Origin: Lanius collurio
Lineage: Eukaryota; Chordata; Aves; Passeriformes; Laniidae
Assembly: GCA_020086605.1 (NCBI GenBank)
Contig: JACBWW010000018.1
Span: 16,441,714-16,505,713, forward strand
DNA length: 64,000 nt
Direction of reading: 5' to 3'
The first letter of the stretch is position 1. The number at the start of each line of letters is the position of its first letter. The notes beneath the pieces are model-generated. The model searched no databases, was not told where the DNA came from, and saw only the letters and a program-made list of their open reading frames with translations. A program made the position numbers and the translations under genes. Of this stretch, positions 1 to 11,026 are shown piece after piece.

Positions 1-539
1 TTGCCTTCATTCCTCTTCTCAACAGCAAGGACTGGCCTGGAGCAGTAACACCTCTAGTCTCACCTGCTTTGCTGCTTCTGCACTGGCCAGGCCAGGCATC
101 TTCCAAGGAGAATTCCACGGCCTTATTGTCCCAAGACACAACCAGCAGTACTGCCAAAATAAGAGCTACAGAATTAAGTCCTTAAGCAAATAAACTTTAC
201 TTACTGCTTCTCTTTGAGGAGGAGTATTGCTGATTCTTCCTTTTTCTTTTCCTTCCTTCTTGCAACTTGTACCATAATTGCAGGATTCCTCAGACATTTT
301 TTTTGGCCAGGTGACCGATCAGTGATTTACACCACTTCCAACTGTTGCTCCTTGCCCATTCCACTCATTACCAGTCCTCTTGAAAGTCCATCAAGGAGAC
401 ACAGGACTTGAGTTCTAATTGGAAAGCTCACAGTTCAGACTGAAGCCGGGAAGTAGCAAAAAGGTGCTTTTACATTCTAGCCAAGAATACATTAAGAGTC
501 TGCAGCTGAAATATTCACGAAACTATAAAAAGCACCAAT
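1..539. other. Non-coding flank, nothing recognised
   Basis: Mixed-composition sequence. If the 540-674 exon is real this is the start of its downstream intron. No splice-bounded exon, repeat family or RNA gene was recognised. Confidence 0.5.
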
Positions 540-674
540 ACCTTCAAGAGTGTTTCATGGTGAGTTTGGAAGTCCAGTGTCCACAGCCGATTAAGGAGAT
601 AGGTGTCAGTCTTGGAGGCATCTTCCTGTAGGCACTCTGGATGTTCAAGAATATCAGAGAAATCCAGATACTGA
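540..674 (-). CDS. Unrecognised internal coding exon of a left-flanking gene (putative)
   Basis: On the minus strand a T-rich tract ending TTTTTCTCAG precedes an open segment of about 45 codons that ends in GAAG followed by GTATTG, a plausible 5' splice site. The translation begins YLDFSDILEHPEC and ends in HHETLLK. It is acidic, leucine-rich and protein-like, and the other two frames are closed or unconvincing. I do not recognise the family. In amniotes the CYP2J locus lies between HOOK1 and C1orf87/NFIA, so a flanking-gene exon is expected, but none of those names can be assigned from this one exon. Confidence 0.4.
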
Positions 675-2289
675 GAAAAACAAAAACAAACACAAAAAGT
701 TGATTTATAGAAATCATGGCTGTTCTCATGTCCCAGCTCACTCAGCTGTGATCTGCTAGCCCCAGAGCCTGCAGTCCACATTCCCATGGCATTAGCCATG
801 TTGGAGCAGTTGGACAGCCCAGGAAATTAACCATGTCTAGTCCCAGGCAAAGGTATCTGGGCAGCAATGGAGTGTGTCCTTTCCACTGTGCTCAGAGTGA
901 GCAGGAGAATGGATCAAGTGAACTGAGGTGGGTCCCTTTTCAGCTCCCACAGTGAGAACAAGGCTGGTGCCCTACTCTGGACATTAGCTTAGACTTTAAA
1001 GACCTGATTCACTTCCCTGCTGGGCTACAAATCTCCTCTGTGATCCTGGACAAGGTGTTTCAGGTAGTTTCAAGTTACAGTCAGTCTGTAATCTACCTGA
1101 AAGCAAGATGCCCTGAAAACAAAGAGTCCCATCCCCTCATTTTCCCTTTCACCAGAGTTGGGTCCAGCAACACAGAGCTATAAAGTGCCTGGATTCATTT
1201 GGCTGATCTAGATGGAAAGCCTTTCAGTTTTAGTTGCAGTAACAGTTTTCTGCTGCCTCAGCAGTCTGAACAAACTCACCTGCTGGCTGCTGCCTCACTG
1301 AGCCGAGTGAGAACATGGCCAAGGACAAAAGTGGGCAGGACCACCCTTTTGGCAGACTCACTGATCATTTTAGCTGCAGCACAGAGCCCTGGGCTGCTGC
1401 TGTCACAAATACATTCCCAGTTAACCACTCCAGTGACAGTAAACAGAGAACTACCTTGTACAGAAATTACATTACACTTTCTGGTGATTGTTTCCTTCTA
1501 CTGCACTAAAACATCCTCAGCTAATGCCCTAATAAGATTTTGCAGGTATAAAGTGTATGGATGGCTCAGGAATGGAGAGACATAATAATGGGAGCACTTT
1601 ATGGAAGACTGAAAACAAATCTAATGAATCTGTTATTCCTCAGAAACATTGTGGAAGACAATGAAGCATTGCAAAATACTTCTCAGGAACCTAGGAGTTG
1701 CCAGTACTGTTTTCTCCCCTGAATGAAACCTTTCTCTGAGCGAGAATTTTCAGCATCAGGAATCTGAAGGACATTCAGGGGGTCTGCCACTGCTTGGAAC
1801 AGGCTTTACTGGTGAAGGGCAGTGGTGGCCTGTAAGGAAGGTATTCCTTTGATCCTGTGTTACAGCTGTGTATTAAGGGTGGGAGTTTCCCCTCTCTCAG
1901 TGAATATGCAATTTGTCAACACTGGTGTCTCATCAGGACCACCCTGGGAGAGGCCTGGGGAACTCGTTGAGCTCACAGCACAGTTGCAGAGACATTGTAC
2001 TCTCCAATTATCTTACACAGGCTTGTTGTGTGCCCTGCTCCCTCTGCTTTCATCCTGACTCCCACTGAAAGGAAGAAAGAGTGGGTGCTTCTTGCCAAAG
2101 TGCAAGATGAAGCTAAGGGGCCTGGGTGAGCCCATGATGCTCAATAAATCAGGTGTGTTTGTCAGCTCACAGAGAGTATGAATTTCCAACTGGATGCACT
2201 TTTACAAGTGTTTACCTTTGTGCTGACCTTGGTGTGTTCTCTGAGAAAACACCATCCAAGCGGTTTTGCATGTGACCTCATTAGTCTCT
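675..2289. other. Intron or intergenic sequence, nothing recognised
   Basis: The stretch between the putative flanking exon and the exon-6 relic. Short open frames exist on both strands (for example 1199-1585 plus) but lack splice context or protein-like character. Confidence 0.5.
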
Positions 2290-2431
2290 CAGCTTTTCTG
2301 GAATAAGTCAAAATATGGAGCAGTGCCCAGTGCAAAGTGGTCACTGTGGTTTCTGTTCCTGCCAAAAAGAGGCCGTGGAGACCCCAGACCAGGTTGTCTT
2401 TGTCATATTGCAGAGCTGGGGTTGCCTTTTT
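2290..2431 (-). pseudogene. Solitary CYP2J exon 6 relic (I-helix exon)
   Basis: The minus strand is open through a segment aligning over its full 142-nt length with CYP2J exon 6, including LFLAGTETTVTTLHWALL, closest by eye to gene 2's AGTETTVTT. The segment has lost both splice sites: the acceptor position reads ATAT and the exon end reads TATTCCAGAAAAG instead of a proline-aspartate-isoleucine codon run with GTAAG. No exon 5 or exon 7 was found around it. It lies 8.6 kb beyond the 3' end of gene 1, so it probably marks a further lost tandem copy rather than an exon of gene 1. Confidence 0.8.
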
Positions 2432-5400
2432 ATATTCAGGCAAGAGAGGGGTGAGTACAGCCAACATTACAACATATAAAGTCAACAGCTCCAGATGACT
2501 TCAGCCAACAATAGTTTACAGAATCTCTGATTTTCCAAACCAAATAAATGTGAAGAGCAGTAGAAAGTAGAAGTGTCTTATAAGTTTCTGTCTCTTCATG
2601 TCTGAAAAAGCACCCTGTCTCACAGGCAGTGTTAAAAAGTGTTTTGAATGATATCAGAGGATCAAGCTGGAAGTCTTTCGATGGTAGATATTTCTTTTAA
2701 AGATCTGCTGATCTGCTGAATTCAGAATACTTCATGGAATTTTCTTATATCAGTGATAGCTTTAGGACAAATTCATAGAGTTCCATTCCCCCACCACTGT
2801 CCTTCCACGCCATCCTGCAGATCAGAGACCTTGGTGAGCCCAGAAAATGCAGCAGTTGTGTGTTCCTTCTTTACCAAAGAATGGGCAAAACATGCAAGCT
2901 CCTGACAAGTGAAAACTTTCTTGACAAGATCTCAACATATTGAAGTATCCAAGATATATTTTGGCTGTAAGATCTACTAAATTTTTCCAATAGATGTGTC
3001 TTGACACCATGTTGATGGTTCAGTTTCAGGACACTGATTAGCAGCATTTAGAAATACATGGCTAAAGCACCATTAAGAAACATCCAAAACACCTAAGGTG
3101 TATGACTACAAAAAAACCCCTTGTCTGTATTTTTCTAGGACATGCTCATCCCCTGTGGTATGTTGATTTCTTTCCCTGGGAGCCATCTTCCTCATTAGAG
3201 AATCATTGAGTTCTAGGTAATCTGATTTCACCTCTCTCAGGATGATATGGCCTCCCTTCCAGATTATATGACTTTCCCTCTAAAGGTCTTCATGGTTTTT
3301 GCAAACTAGCAACATTTGCATTAGAGAAAATATGATATATGAAACACCTGTGGTTGTCTGACTTAAGGTGTTGGATTGTATCCCTGAAGACAAAACACAC
3401 ATACTGTTGAATGCCAAAGTTGCCACTCATTTTCCCCTGCTCTACTAGTTTTAGTATCCAGGCCACTCCATGAAATCCTGAAGTAATCTGTCTCCTTTTT
3501 CCTCCTTCTGGAGAAAACTTCTTACTCATAAGATCACACTAGAGAGCAATGGGTCTTAAGGAATAATGGGCTGGGGAAGAATGAGACCATCACTGAAATG
3601 TACCAGTCACTGTATGGGTTACCATTAAATATGACAAAATAAAGGTAGGTCAGGTGGCATGATTTAAGCTAGTATTTTTTAAGGATAGATTTATTTTTTA
3701 AAATAAATCTGTATTTGGATTAATAATCTAAAAATATATTAACATAAAAGTCCAACATAATTTCTTTAGAAGTTCAGTACTGCTAAATATCATACCACTT
3801 TATCTCTGTAACTTTTTCTGAACTTGGAAATCTCCTCATTAGTCTGTCTCTGCTTGCAGCAATAAACTAAAGGTTTTCAAATTGACTTAATTGTTCCCCA
3901 AGGGTGAAAATATTGCTTTCCTAGCTGGCTTTTGGCTGAGTCACAAACATTCCATTTTTGTTCTGTCTCAGGCTTAGAAAGTTCCCCTAAATCCACACTT
4001 TTTTCCACGGGCTCTGGCAGTGACATTTGTTTTCACAAGAGTAAGCTACAGATACAGCATTACTTCACATATACCACTCCTTATTTATATGGCATCTTTT
4101 GATTATTTTATCATTTATCTGCTCGCTACTTTAAGTATCCAAGCTGTGTAACTTCCTGCAGATGTGTTGGCTGTGGGGCTATCTGAAGCCAGCACAGCCT
4201 CTTTTCAGTGGTGGGGAGAGGAGCTGGCTCAGGGGTCTGGTGTCCTTTTCTCAGCCCAGCTGTGACACTTCTGCTGAGGAAATTAAAACGGGAGCTGCTG
4301 AATGCTCCCTTGACTCCTTGCTGCTCCCTGTCTGTCCTCAGTGCTTATCAGGACAAAAGCTGAACTCCTTCTACTCCAGTGTAGGAAAGAGGTTTTTCTC
4401 CTTCCCGCCATTTTGCTTCACTCCTTGTGATTTTTCTTTTCTGGAACCTTCAGCAGGGCAGGGGGCTGCTGAGATGAAATTTGTTTAATTAATGGCACTT
4501 TCCCACCAGCTATTTCTCACCTAGTGCACTGTAGTCTCTCAGCTCCTACTGAGACTTCCATCTTTCTCCAAGGGGGAAATTGTAAAAGTTATTTTGAATG
4601 GAAATTTCATCTAAATTATTATTCCCCTCAGTACATGGAGGAAGAAAAAATTTTAAATCCTTTTGATTCAGTCTAAAAGACAGGGTTCATAGCTGCTGTG
4701 TTTTTAAATTTGATTGCTTTATTTCCTGTGGATGTCTCTGAAGCAAGGAGAAATCTATAGTGAAACCCACAATTTTTTATGCATTTCTGTAAGATATGTT
4801 TCCATGTGCCTATAAAGCCACTGATTTGCTCGAGCTAATATGAGCTCTGTGAAATCACCTTAACAGATAATTCATACAGATTCATAGCAGCTCCTCAGAG
4901 CATCCTGGAGAATGACCCAGATAATTTAGGATTATTTTTCCTGTGGTTTTTTGTGCCCACATTGGTCTAGGTTTTATTCTATGAATTATTTTCTACATTG
5001 TGTCTTCATTTTTATGTTCAGCCAGACCCATAAACTATGTTTTTCCTCTAAGAGTTCTGCAAGGAGTTTAGAATTATTTTAAAATGTCACATTGCAAAGC
5101 ATGTTCTACTCTTCAACTCTTCTTAATCATCAGTGAGGATGGTAAACATTTCAGCACAAGGATTTTATGGGGAGGGATTTCCTTGTCTTGGGTTACCCAC
5201 TGTTCCCAGTTCAAGGCTGTCCTTACAGCATGGACTTAAATGCAGATCTCACACACGATTATAAATGGCTCCTTAACAATGTGTTAAAGGAAGTGTGTGT
5301 AATACCAATTCAATTAGCATATTATCTGTCTTTTTTAAACATGAAATTTCATTTCAGTACTGAAGAAAATCAGATTTCCTGTACACAGTGCATTTTTCTC

Positions 5401-6911
5401 ACCTGAAGGCATTTAGCAAATGAATGAATTAAGCTTTGAAAAGTGCCAGAGGCAAAACTTTTAATCAAAGGGAATAGCATTTAGTGCATTTTGGCTCATA
5501 CTCCAACATTACAATTGCTTGGATGAGCATCTTTTTCTAGTTTCTCAAGCTATGTCCCAGTAGGCACTTGGTCAGAGCAGTGTGTGAAAGTAAGATGAAG
5601 TTATTCAAATGGAAAATATAAGAGTGTGACGTAATAATGACAATAAATGTTCAAGATGAAGACTAATATGAAACTTTTTTTAATTCTGAGTGTTACAGAA
5701 CTCAAACACAGCCATGGTGTGTCAGCTGAAAGCTCAGCCAGTCTCATGTCCTGTTTCTGACAGCACATGATTGCAGATACCTTAGAAAAGTTTGTAAGAA
5801 CAATTCAAATGCCAAACACTGCATTGTTACTAAACAATCCTAAAATAATTTTCCTGCTGAAGATATATCCAACTGCTTTTTGAACAGAAAGAGATGTTTA
5901 GTATGAGTCCTGTGATGAGGCTCAGATTACCAACACAGCATGTGCAGTGCAACCCCCTCTGGCTCTTTTGACTCGTCTGCCTTTTTGTTGCATTTGACAC
6001 CTGCCAGATCTTCCCCTGGAGAGACAGCCAAAATTTCCTGTTCTTTCACCTCATGTTTCTCCAAGAGTTTCTAGACTTCCCCAAAAGTACAGAAACAGTT
6101 TCCCCAAATGCATATGCTGGTGCAACAGATAATTTCTGTTCTTCAAAATGTAATCCCATAGATGTCAGGTTCCCCCACTACACAACATTGATTCACTGGG
6201 TCATACCATGAAGCATCCACAGGGACAGTTTAGCCTGAGTCTTTGAAACAAAAGTTTCCCAAACAACTTATTTGAACAGAAGTGAAAAAATCAACTGATG
6301 CCTTTAATCTCTGGATGGATGCAGAATCTACAAGCTTTTACACAAGGCTGTCTTTGTCTCCAGTGCCTGCTTTCTCCTTTTGCCAGAGTAAATAGCTTCC
6401 CTGGAGTTTGGCATATAGCCTGCTTATGGCTGTGGCACTAATATTGCTACCCAGGAGAGCCCCACCATGAAAGAGAAAGAAAAGCACAAGAAAAAAATTA
6501 GCAGAGTATATGGGTGGCAGACAACTTGCCAGTGCTTTCCTGAACTGTAACTTAGCAGAGCTGAGCACCATATAATGCTAGGCAGCTCTTTCATATCCAT
6601 CAAAATTAGCTATTTTAGGCTTCCTGGATTCACACACTCCTGCTATCCTGCAAATATGAAACAAAGCAGCACTCCTGCAGTTCTGTGACATGAACTCACT
6701 TTTACCCTAAGGAATCACAGGAGTTTAAAAAGTAATACACCTAGTTGCACATCTTTCCCTGGAATAGACACCTGCAATCTGATTTCAAAACATCCTAAAA
6801 CATATTATGGATGACAGTTCTACCTTATCTCAGAGACCTAAGGCTGTGGCTGACACTAGTTATAAAATAAAGAAAAAGATGCGGTGGAGGGTTAATCACA
6901 GCAATTAAAAG
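2432..6911. other. Intergenic or intronic sequence without recognised genes
   Basis: AT-rich sequence with scattered short open frames. A short perfect inverted repeat (11-bp arms) sits at 3687-3710. No CYP2J exon remnants, RNA genes or named repeats were identified on reading. Confidence 0.5.
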
Positions 6912-7088
6912 TTACACCACTGCAGCCATCAGCAGCAGGGTGTGCACCTTTGAGCCTGGCAGCTCTTCCATGGCGTAAGGCAGACACCTGTGGGCAGCCA
7001 GCTGATGACAGATGATGATCAGGAAGGAAAACAGCACTTGAAAGGGCCAGAAAACAATAGTAAGAGCTGTGGCCAGGGGACTAAGGAA
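6912..7088 (-). CDS. Unrecognised short hydrophobic open frame (possible 3' end of a gene or pseudogene)
   Basis: The minus strand is open for 58 codons after an in-frame TGA, ending in TAA at 6912-6914. The translation contains a hydrophobic run (VLFSFLIIICHQ) that could be a membrane segment, then a polar stretch and a short hydrophobic tail. It lies about 340 bp downstream of another minus-strand open region at 7432-7878, so the two could be parts of one decayed gene. There is no start codon or clear acceptor. It could equally be chance. Confidence 0.2.
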   Translation of the reverse strand, partial: FLSPLATALTIVFWPFQVLFSFLIIICHQLAAHRCLPYAMEELPGSKVHTLLLMAAVV

Positions 7089-7431
7089 TCAGTTGAGCCC
7101 ACCAGAGATAAGTCTGCTGTCACCCCCCACCAGTGCCCTGGGATCACTTCAACTCTTTCCTTATAACCTGCACATTTCTCCACTGCCAGAGGTCAGTCTC
7201 TTCAGGAGCTGGAGGTATACAACTGAAGAGTAACTGAAAAATCTCTAGAAGGTGAAACAGCATTGTTTTCCACACTAGAAACCCTCCCAAGCTTCCAAAA
7301 GGAGTGGAGGAAGAGCAAAGTTAATTTTATCAGATTACCTGAGTTTGTTTTCCTTCCTCCATCATCCCGCTTCAAATCTTTATGAAATATATGGGTGTAA
7401 AGTGGTGCTGTAAGTTTCCAGACCCATGTCA

Positions 7432-7878
7432 CTAGCCCAGTTTGGCTGCTTGACCCACGTGGACTAATCCATAAAGGAGGCTGCCCACACCACACTGGCT
7501 CCCCTGCTCAGGAACAGCAAACTGTTGTGCAAGACTGTCTGGAAACTCAGTCTCCAAAAGGGAAAGCTGTGGGGTCTCCTGCTCTTCAGCCAAATTTTCA
7601 GTAGACTCTTCAAAAATAAATGTGCTTCTTTGTACCACCTGGTAGGGGCTGGTGGCTGGGGTCCTGGAGTAACAGCACATTACAAGTTCTTTCCACCTTG
7701 TGCCACTCCTGAGACCTGCCTGGTCACAGGGAAGCCATCTATCAATCTGACTGAGCACAGTACCAATGGATTCACTGTTCCAGACCTTGAGCACAACCAG
7801 CTTCACACAGATCTTACGTTTAAGCTCCTTCAGGATGTGGCAAGATGACAAGTGGGCAAAGACAGCAAGAGGCACCAC
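7432..7878 (-). CDS. Unrecognised long minus-strand open region (exon or decayed element)
   Basis: About 148 codons are open on the minus strand, with a CTTCTGCAG acceptor-like sequence just before 7878. The frame actually continues further upstream into the LTR-like tract to the right. The protein has a basic Lys/Arg patch (ELKRKICVKL), then WNSESIGTVLSQIDRW, then an acidic Glu-rich middle. No family was recognised. There is no methionine near the beginning. It may be part of a transposable element, because the right boundary touches repeat sequence, or an exon of an unknown gene. Confidence 0.25.
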   Translation of the reverse strand: MVPLAVFAHLSSCHILKELKRKICVKLVVLKVWNSESIGTVLSQIDRWLPCDQAGLRSGTRWKELVMCCYSRTPATSPYQVVQRSTFIFEESTENLAEEQETPQLSLLETEFPDSLAQQFAVPEQGSQCGVGSLLYGLVHVGQAAKLG

Positions 7879-7888
7879 CTGCAGAAGG

Positions 7889-8000
7889 GTGTTGGAGGTT
7901 AGGATTTTTTCTTTTCCTTTCTCCCAGGGAATTTTTCTTCTATTTCTTTCCTAGCTAGAGATGAAGTCATCACTTGGAGGGGTTTGATAAAAGCCACAAA
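7889..8000 (+). mobile_element. LTR-like fragment, copy A
   Basis: The roughly 110-bp tract beginning TGTTGGAGGTTAGG, followed by a T-rich run and GGAATTTTTCT, is clearly related to the tract starting at 8491, in the same orientation. The TG start and the short purine run just before it fit an endogenous retrovirus LTR start. Similarity to copy B fades after about 110 bp, so this is truncated or diverged. LTR identity is inferred from shape and remembered passerine LTR style; no database search was made. Confidence 0.4.
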
Positions 8001-8490
8001 TGGCACCACAAAGTCTCTCCAAAGTCAAGCACTGAGGACTAACATCCTCTGTGACAGCTAGGGTAAGAATGATTTGTTTGTAAAATTCATAGATAACAGT
8101 CATCAGATCAGGGGTATCCTGCCGTTGTACTAAATATTGATAGGGTTTAAATGGAAGGTTTATTTAAACAAACAAACAAACAAAAAACAAACCAGAACAA
8201 CTTCCCCCCTCAACTTCATTCTGTTCAGAGAGAGTTGGGATTGCATTAAAATGGGGCCGGTGCTGAGCAGACACCATCGAGGATGATATAAAAGCAATGT
8301 TAAGTAACAACTTAATTCCTGTCTCAAAGGACTTTTTGATGGCTTCACTATTACTTTATCTCTTAACTCAGATGAGGTGCTGCTCTCCTTTGGTGCTGCA
8401 TTTATTGGTGCTGCCATTTCATCAATGCCTAGGGGAGTGACATCCCATCTGTGCAAATCCCCCTAGCTCGAATTAGGGAGAGACAGGTGT
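8001..8490. other. Spacer between LTR-like copies
   Basis: Contains a short CAAA-type simple repeat near 8166-8192 and no recognised gene. Confidence 0.4.
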
Positions 8491-9190
8491 TGCAGGTTAG
8501 ATTTTTTTTCTTTTTTTTCTTCCAAGGAATTTTTCTCCCATTTGTTGCCTAAGAGACAATGAATGACTATACTTAGGAGACAAAAGATGTGGCTAGAATT
8601 GGGAGAGGGGGGAAGAGGTGTAGTTGGCTGTAGTCTCTTAGCTGGGGAGTGAGCTTGGTGGCTGAGGGGTTTTCTCTTGGGAAGTGCGGAGATACCATGA
8701 GATTTGGCTGAGGGTCATGGGCTGGGCTCAGCCCTCTCTCACTCCCTCGGGGATCAGAGGAGAGATGGTTGTGGTTTTGGTGCCAGACTGCTGCTGCCCA
8801 GAGGATTGGCTGCCACTGGTCCTTCTCTGCTTCCCCTTACTGTGCTTGAACCTCTGCCACCAGTGCCCCAGCCAGCTGTGACCGTAACCACACCGGAGAG
8901 GAAAGTGCCTGCAGTGGAGAGAGGCCTGCTACTGGGTTCCTGGGTTTGTTTGTTGTTGCTGCCATTGTTGTTCTTTGTTTGTTTTGGTATGTAGACATTC
9001 TAGTCCAGAACTGTTGTTCCTTTTCCCATATCTTTGCCTGAAAGCCCTGTACTTTCAAAGTTATAACGTGGCGAGAAGGGGGTCATATTTTCCATTCCTG
9101 CCTTCCTTGGAAAAAACCTATCTTTTAAACCAAGACACGGGGTTATTGGAAAGGAATAGGTGTGGAGGTGTGGGTGCATAGGGTGGAGGA
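8491..9190 (+). mobile_element. LTR-like element, copy B
   Basis: It starts TGTTGCAGGTTAG with the same T-rich and GGAATTTTTCTCC continuation as copy A. Farther right are purine/GC-rich stretches and CTTTTAAACCAAGACAC, the kind of sequence seen at LTR/leader regions of avian endogenous retroviruses. No gag, pol or env reading frame of useful length follows, so it is at most a solo or truncated LTR. The right boundary is uncertain. Confidence 0.4.
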
Positions 9191-11026
9191 GAAGCACAGA
9201 TAAAGGTGGAAAGGAGGTGGAGCAGGAGTGCGTAGGCCCTGGAACATTCCTTGATACGCTGTGTGAAGTAACAAGCTGGATTATTTATTACAGCTATTGC
9301 TTTGTGAAAGCCCTTCCTGCCCTAATTTCCCTTCTAGCCCTGCAAGCCTGCCAGTGCTGGGTTGTGCTAGAGCAGACCATTGCCAGCACTACAAGGCATG
9401 CCAGGATCTGGTCAGTTCTCACTTCTCTGTAGTAACATTCTCATCCATTTTAAATTCAGGAAGTTCAGATGCACCATAATGATAATTATAAATAATTTCT
9501 ATTCCAACATAAAAGTGCTTTTGGTCTTCAATACAAATTTGATGCTAAGTTTACAGTAGAGTTTACAGGCAGCTCTACTCTACTCCAACATTTGAATACT
9601 TTCCAAAAGTGATTTGCATACAAGAATTCTCCAGCACTTCACCTTAACAAAGTTACAGCTGAACTTGGCTGTCACCTCCAGCTGTGTACTCAAATAGTCT
9701 CTTCTCGAGTTGAATCAGTGTCAATGAGCAGCACTGTAACAGTTATTTTAGAATTCCTGCATTACATTGTCATTTATGTCTTTTCTTAGACTAAGTCACC
9801 TCTAGTGTGCCCTCCATAGTTACTGTGCTCTTCTTTCCACAATCTGGAGCCTTAAAGAACAAGTAAATGATATTTTCCAAGCTTCCACCTGGAAACACAC
9901 TGGTGGCTGTTTTCAGCTCAGCATGGATTCCTCTACTAATACTTGTGCAGAAAAAAAAGGAGAGAGAAGCTTGATGTCATCACATCAAGGTGAATCCTGA
10001 AAGAGTTTATGTGTACAAAGGGAAGGTGGGAGCAGGAACTGAAAGAGGGTGAGGGAGATCTGAAAGAAATTGAATGGAGACCAGGAAGTGTGGTATGGAT
10101 TGTAAAGAAAAAAGTAAAGGGAACAGAGAAAATGGAGAATATCTGCGTGTTCAGGTAGCCCCTAGAGGCTGCATTCCAAAGCCTCTACATTCCTCTGTCA
10201 TGGAGTTAGCAGTGAAACTCACAGGCAATGTGACTCTCTCATCTCACATTCAATGCCTCATCCAAGCAGAACTGATGATGGGTGTGATTCTACATCACTA
10301 AAAATAAAACAAACATTAAAAAACTAACTAACAACTTGACAATATAATATAACTGAAATCAGGCTGCAAAGTCACACATTCACACTGACAGTAAACACCA
10401 AATTTAAGTTTCTTTCTTCCACTTTAGAATGACTCTTTACTTAGTATATGGGAGATACTTAACATCAAATTCACATGTGAAGGCACACACATTCTAATGT
10501 GTTTCCTGGGATTTGGGTGTTGATTTGGTTGTTTGGGTTTTTTCCAACCTGTTGACAAATTAAAGTAGCTAAATTCAGGACAATAAAACCAAAGCAGAGC
10601 TTTGAAAGTGTGCTTTCCCAAGTCAAATTACTTGGGTTCATCAGGCTGTTCACAGAAATGGCACCTACCCAGCTCTTGCTGGGATACTCTGTTGAATTTT
10701 CCTGAGGTTTTCTCAGACTGTGCATGAGGATAATTTTGCTTGGCTAGGACAAGGGGACACAGCATGGCTTCAGCTGGGAACCACAGCATCCAGCTTCAAC
10801 TGCTCTCAGAGAGGAGAATATGGTCCAGAGCCCTGTGAGAATATTTGCGACTTTCATGAACACCAGACCAAAAAAAATACTGTTAGTTTGGATCTTGGCT
10901 TGCATCCACTTCCTAAAGGGCTCAGGGGTAGACCAATATCAATAGCCAGAATGAGGTTTATACACTTGAGAGGAAATTCACAGAGGTAAAGGTAGCTGTC
11001 TCCTGCTGGCCTGTGACTGCTGCAGC
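9191..11026. other. Region downstream of CYP2J gene 1 (3' UTR and intergenic)
   Basis: The part nearest 11026 should include gene 1's 3' UTR. No AATAAA on the minus strand was seen within about 1 kb of the stop, so the polyadenylation site is undefined. No other gene was recognised. Confidence 0.5.

Noticed and set aside
1199..1585. 128-codon plus-strand open frame
   Set aside because: No splice context, no recognisable domain, low-complexity hydrophobic and serine-rich composition; consistent with chance.
4162..4488. 108-codon plus-strand open frame
   Set aside because: No family resemblance, no start context or neighbouring exons; ordinary chance frame in GC-richer sequence.
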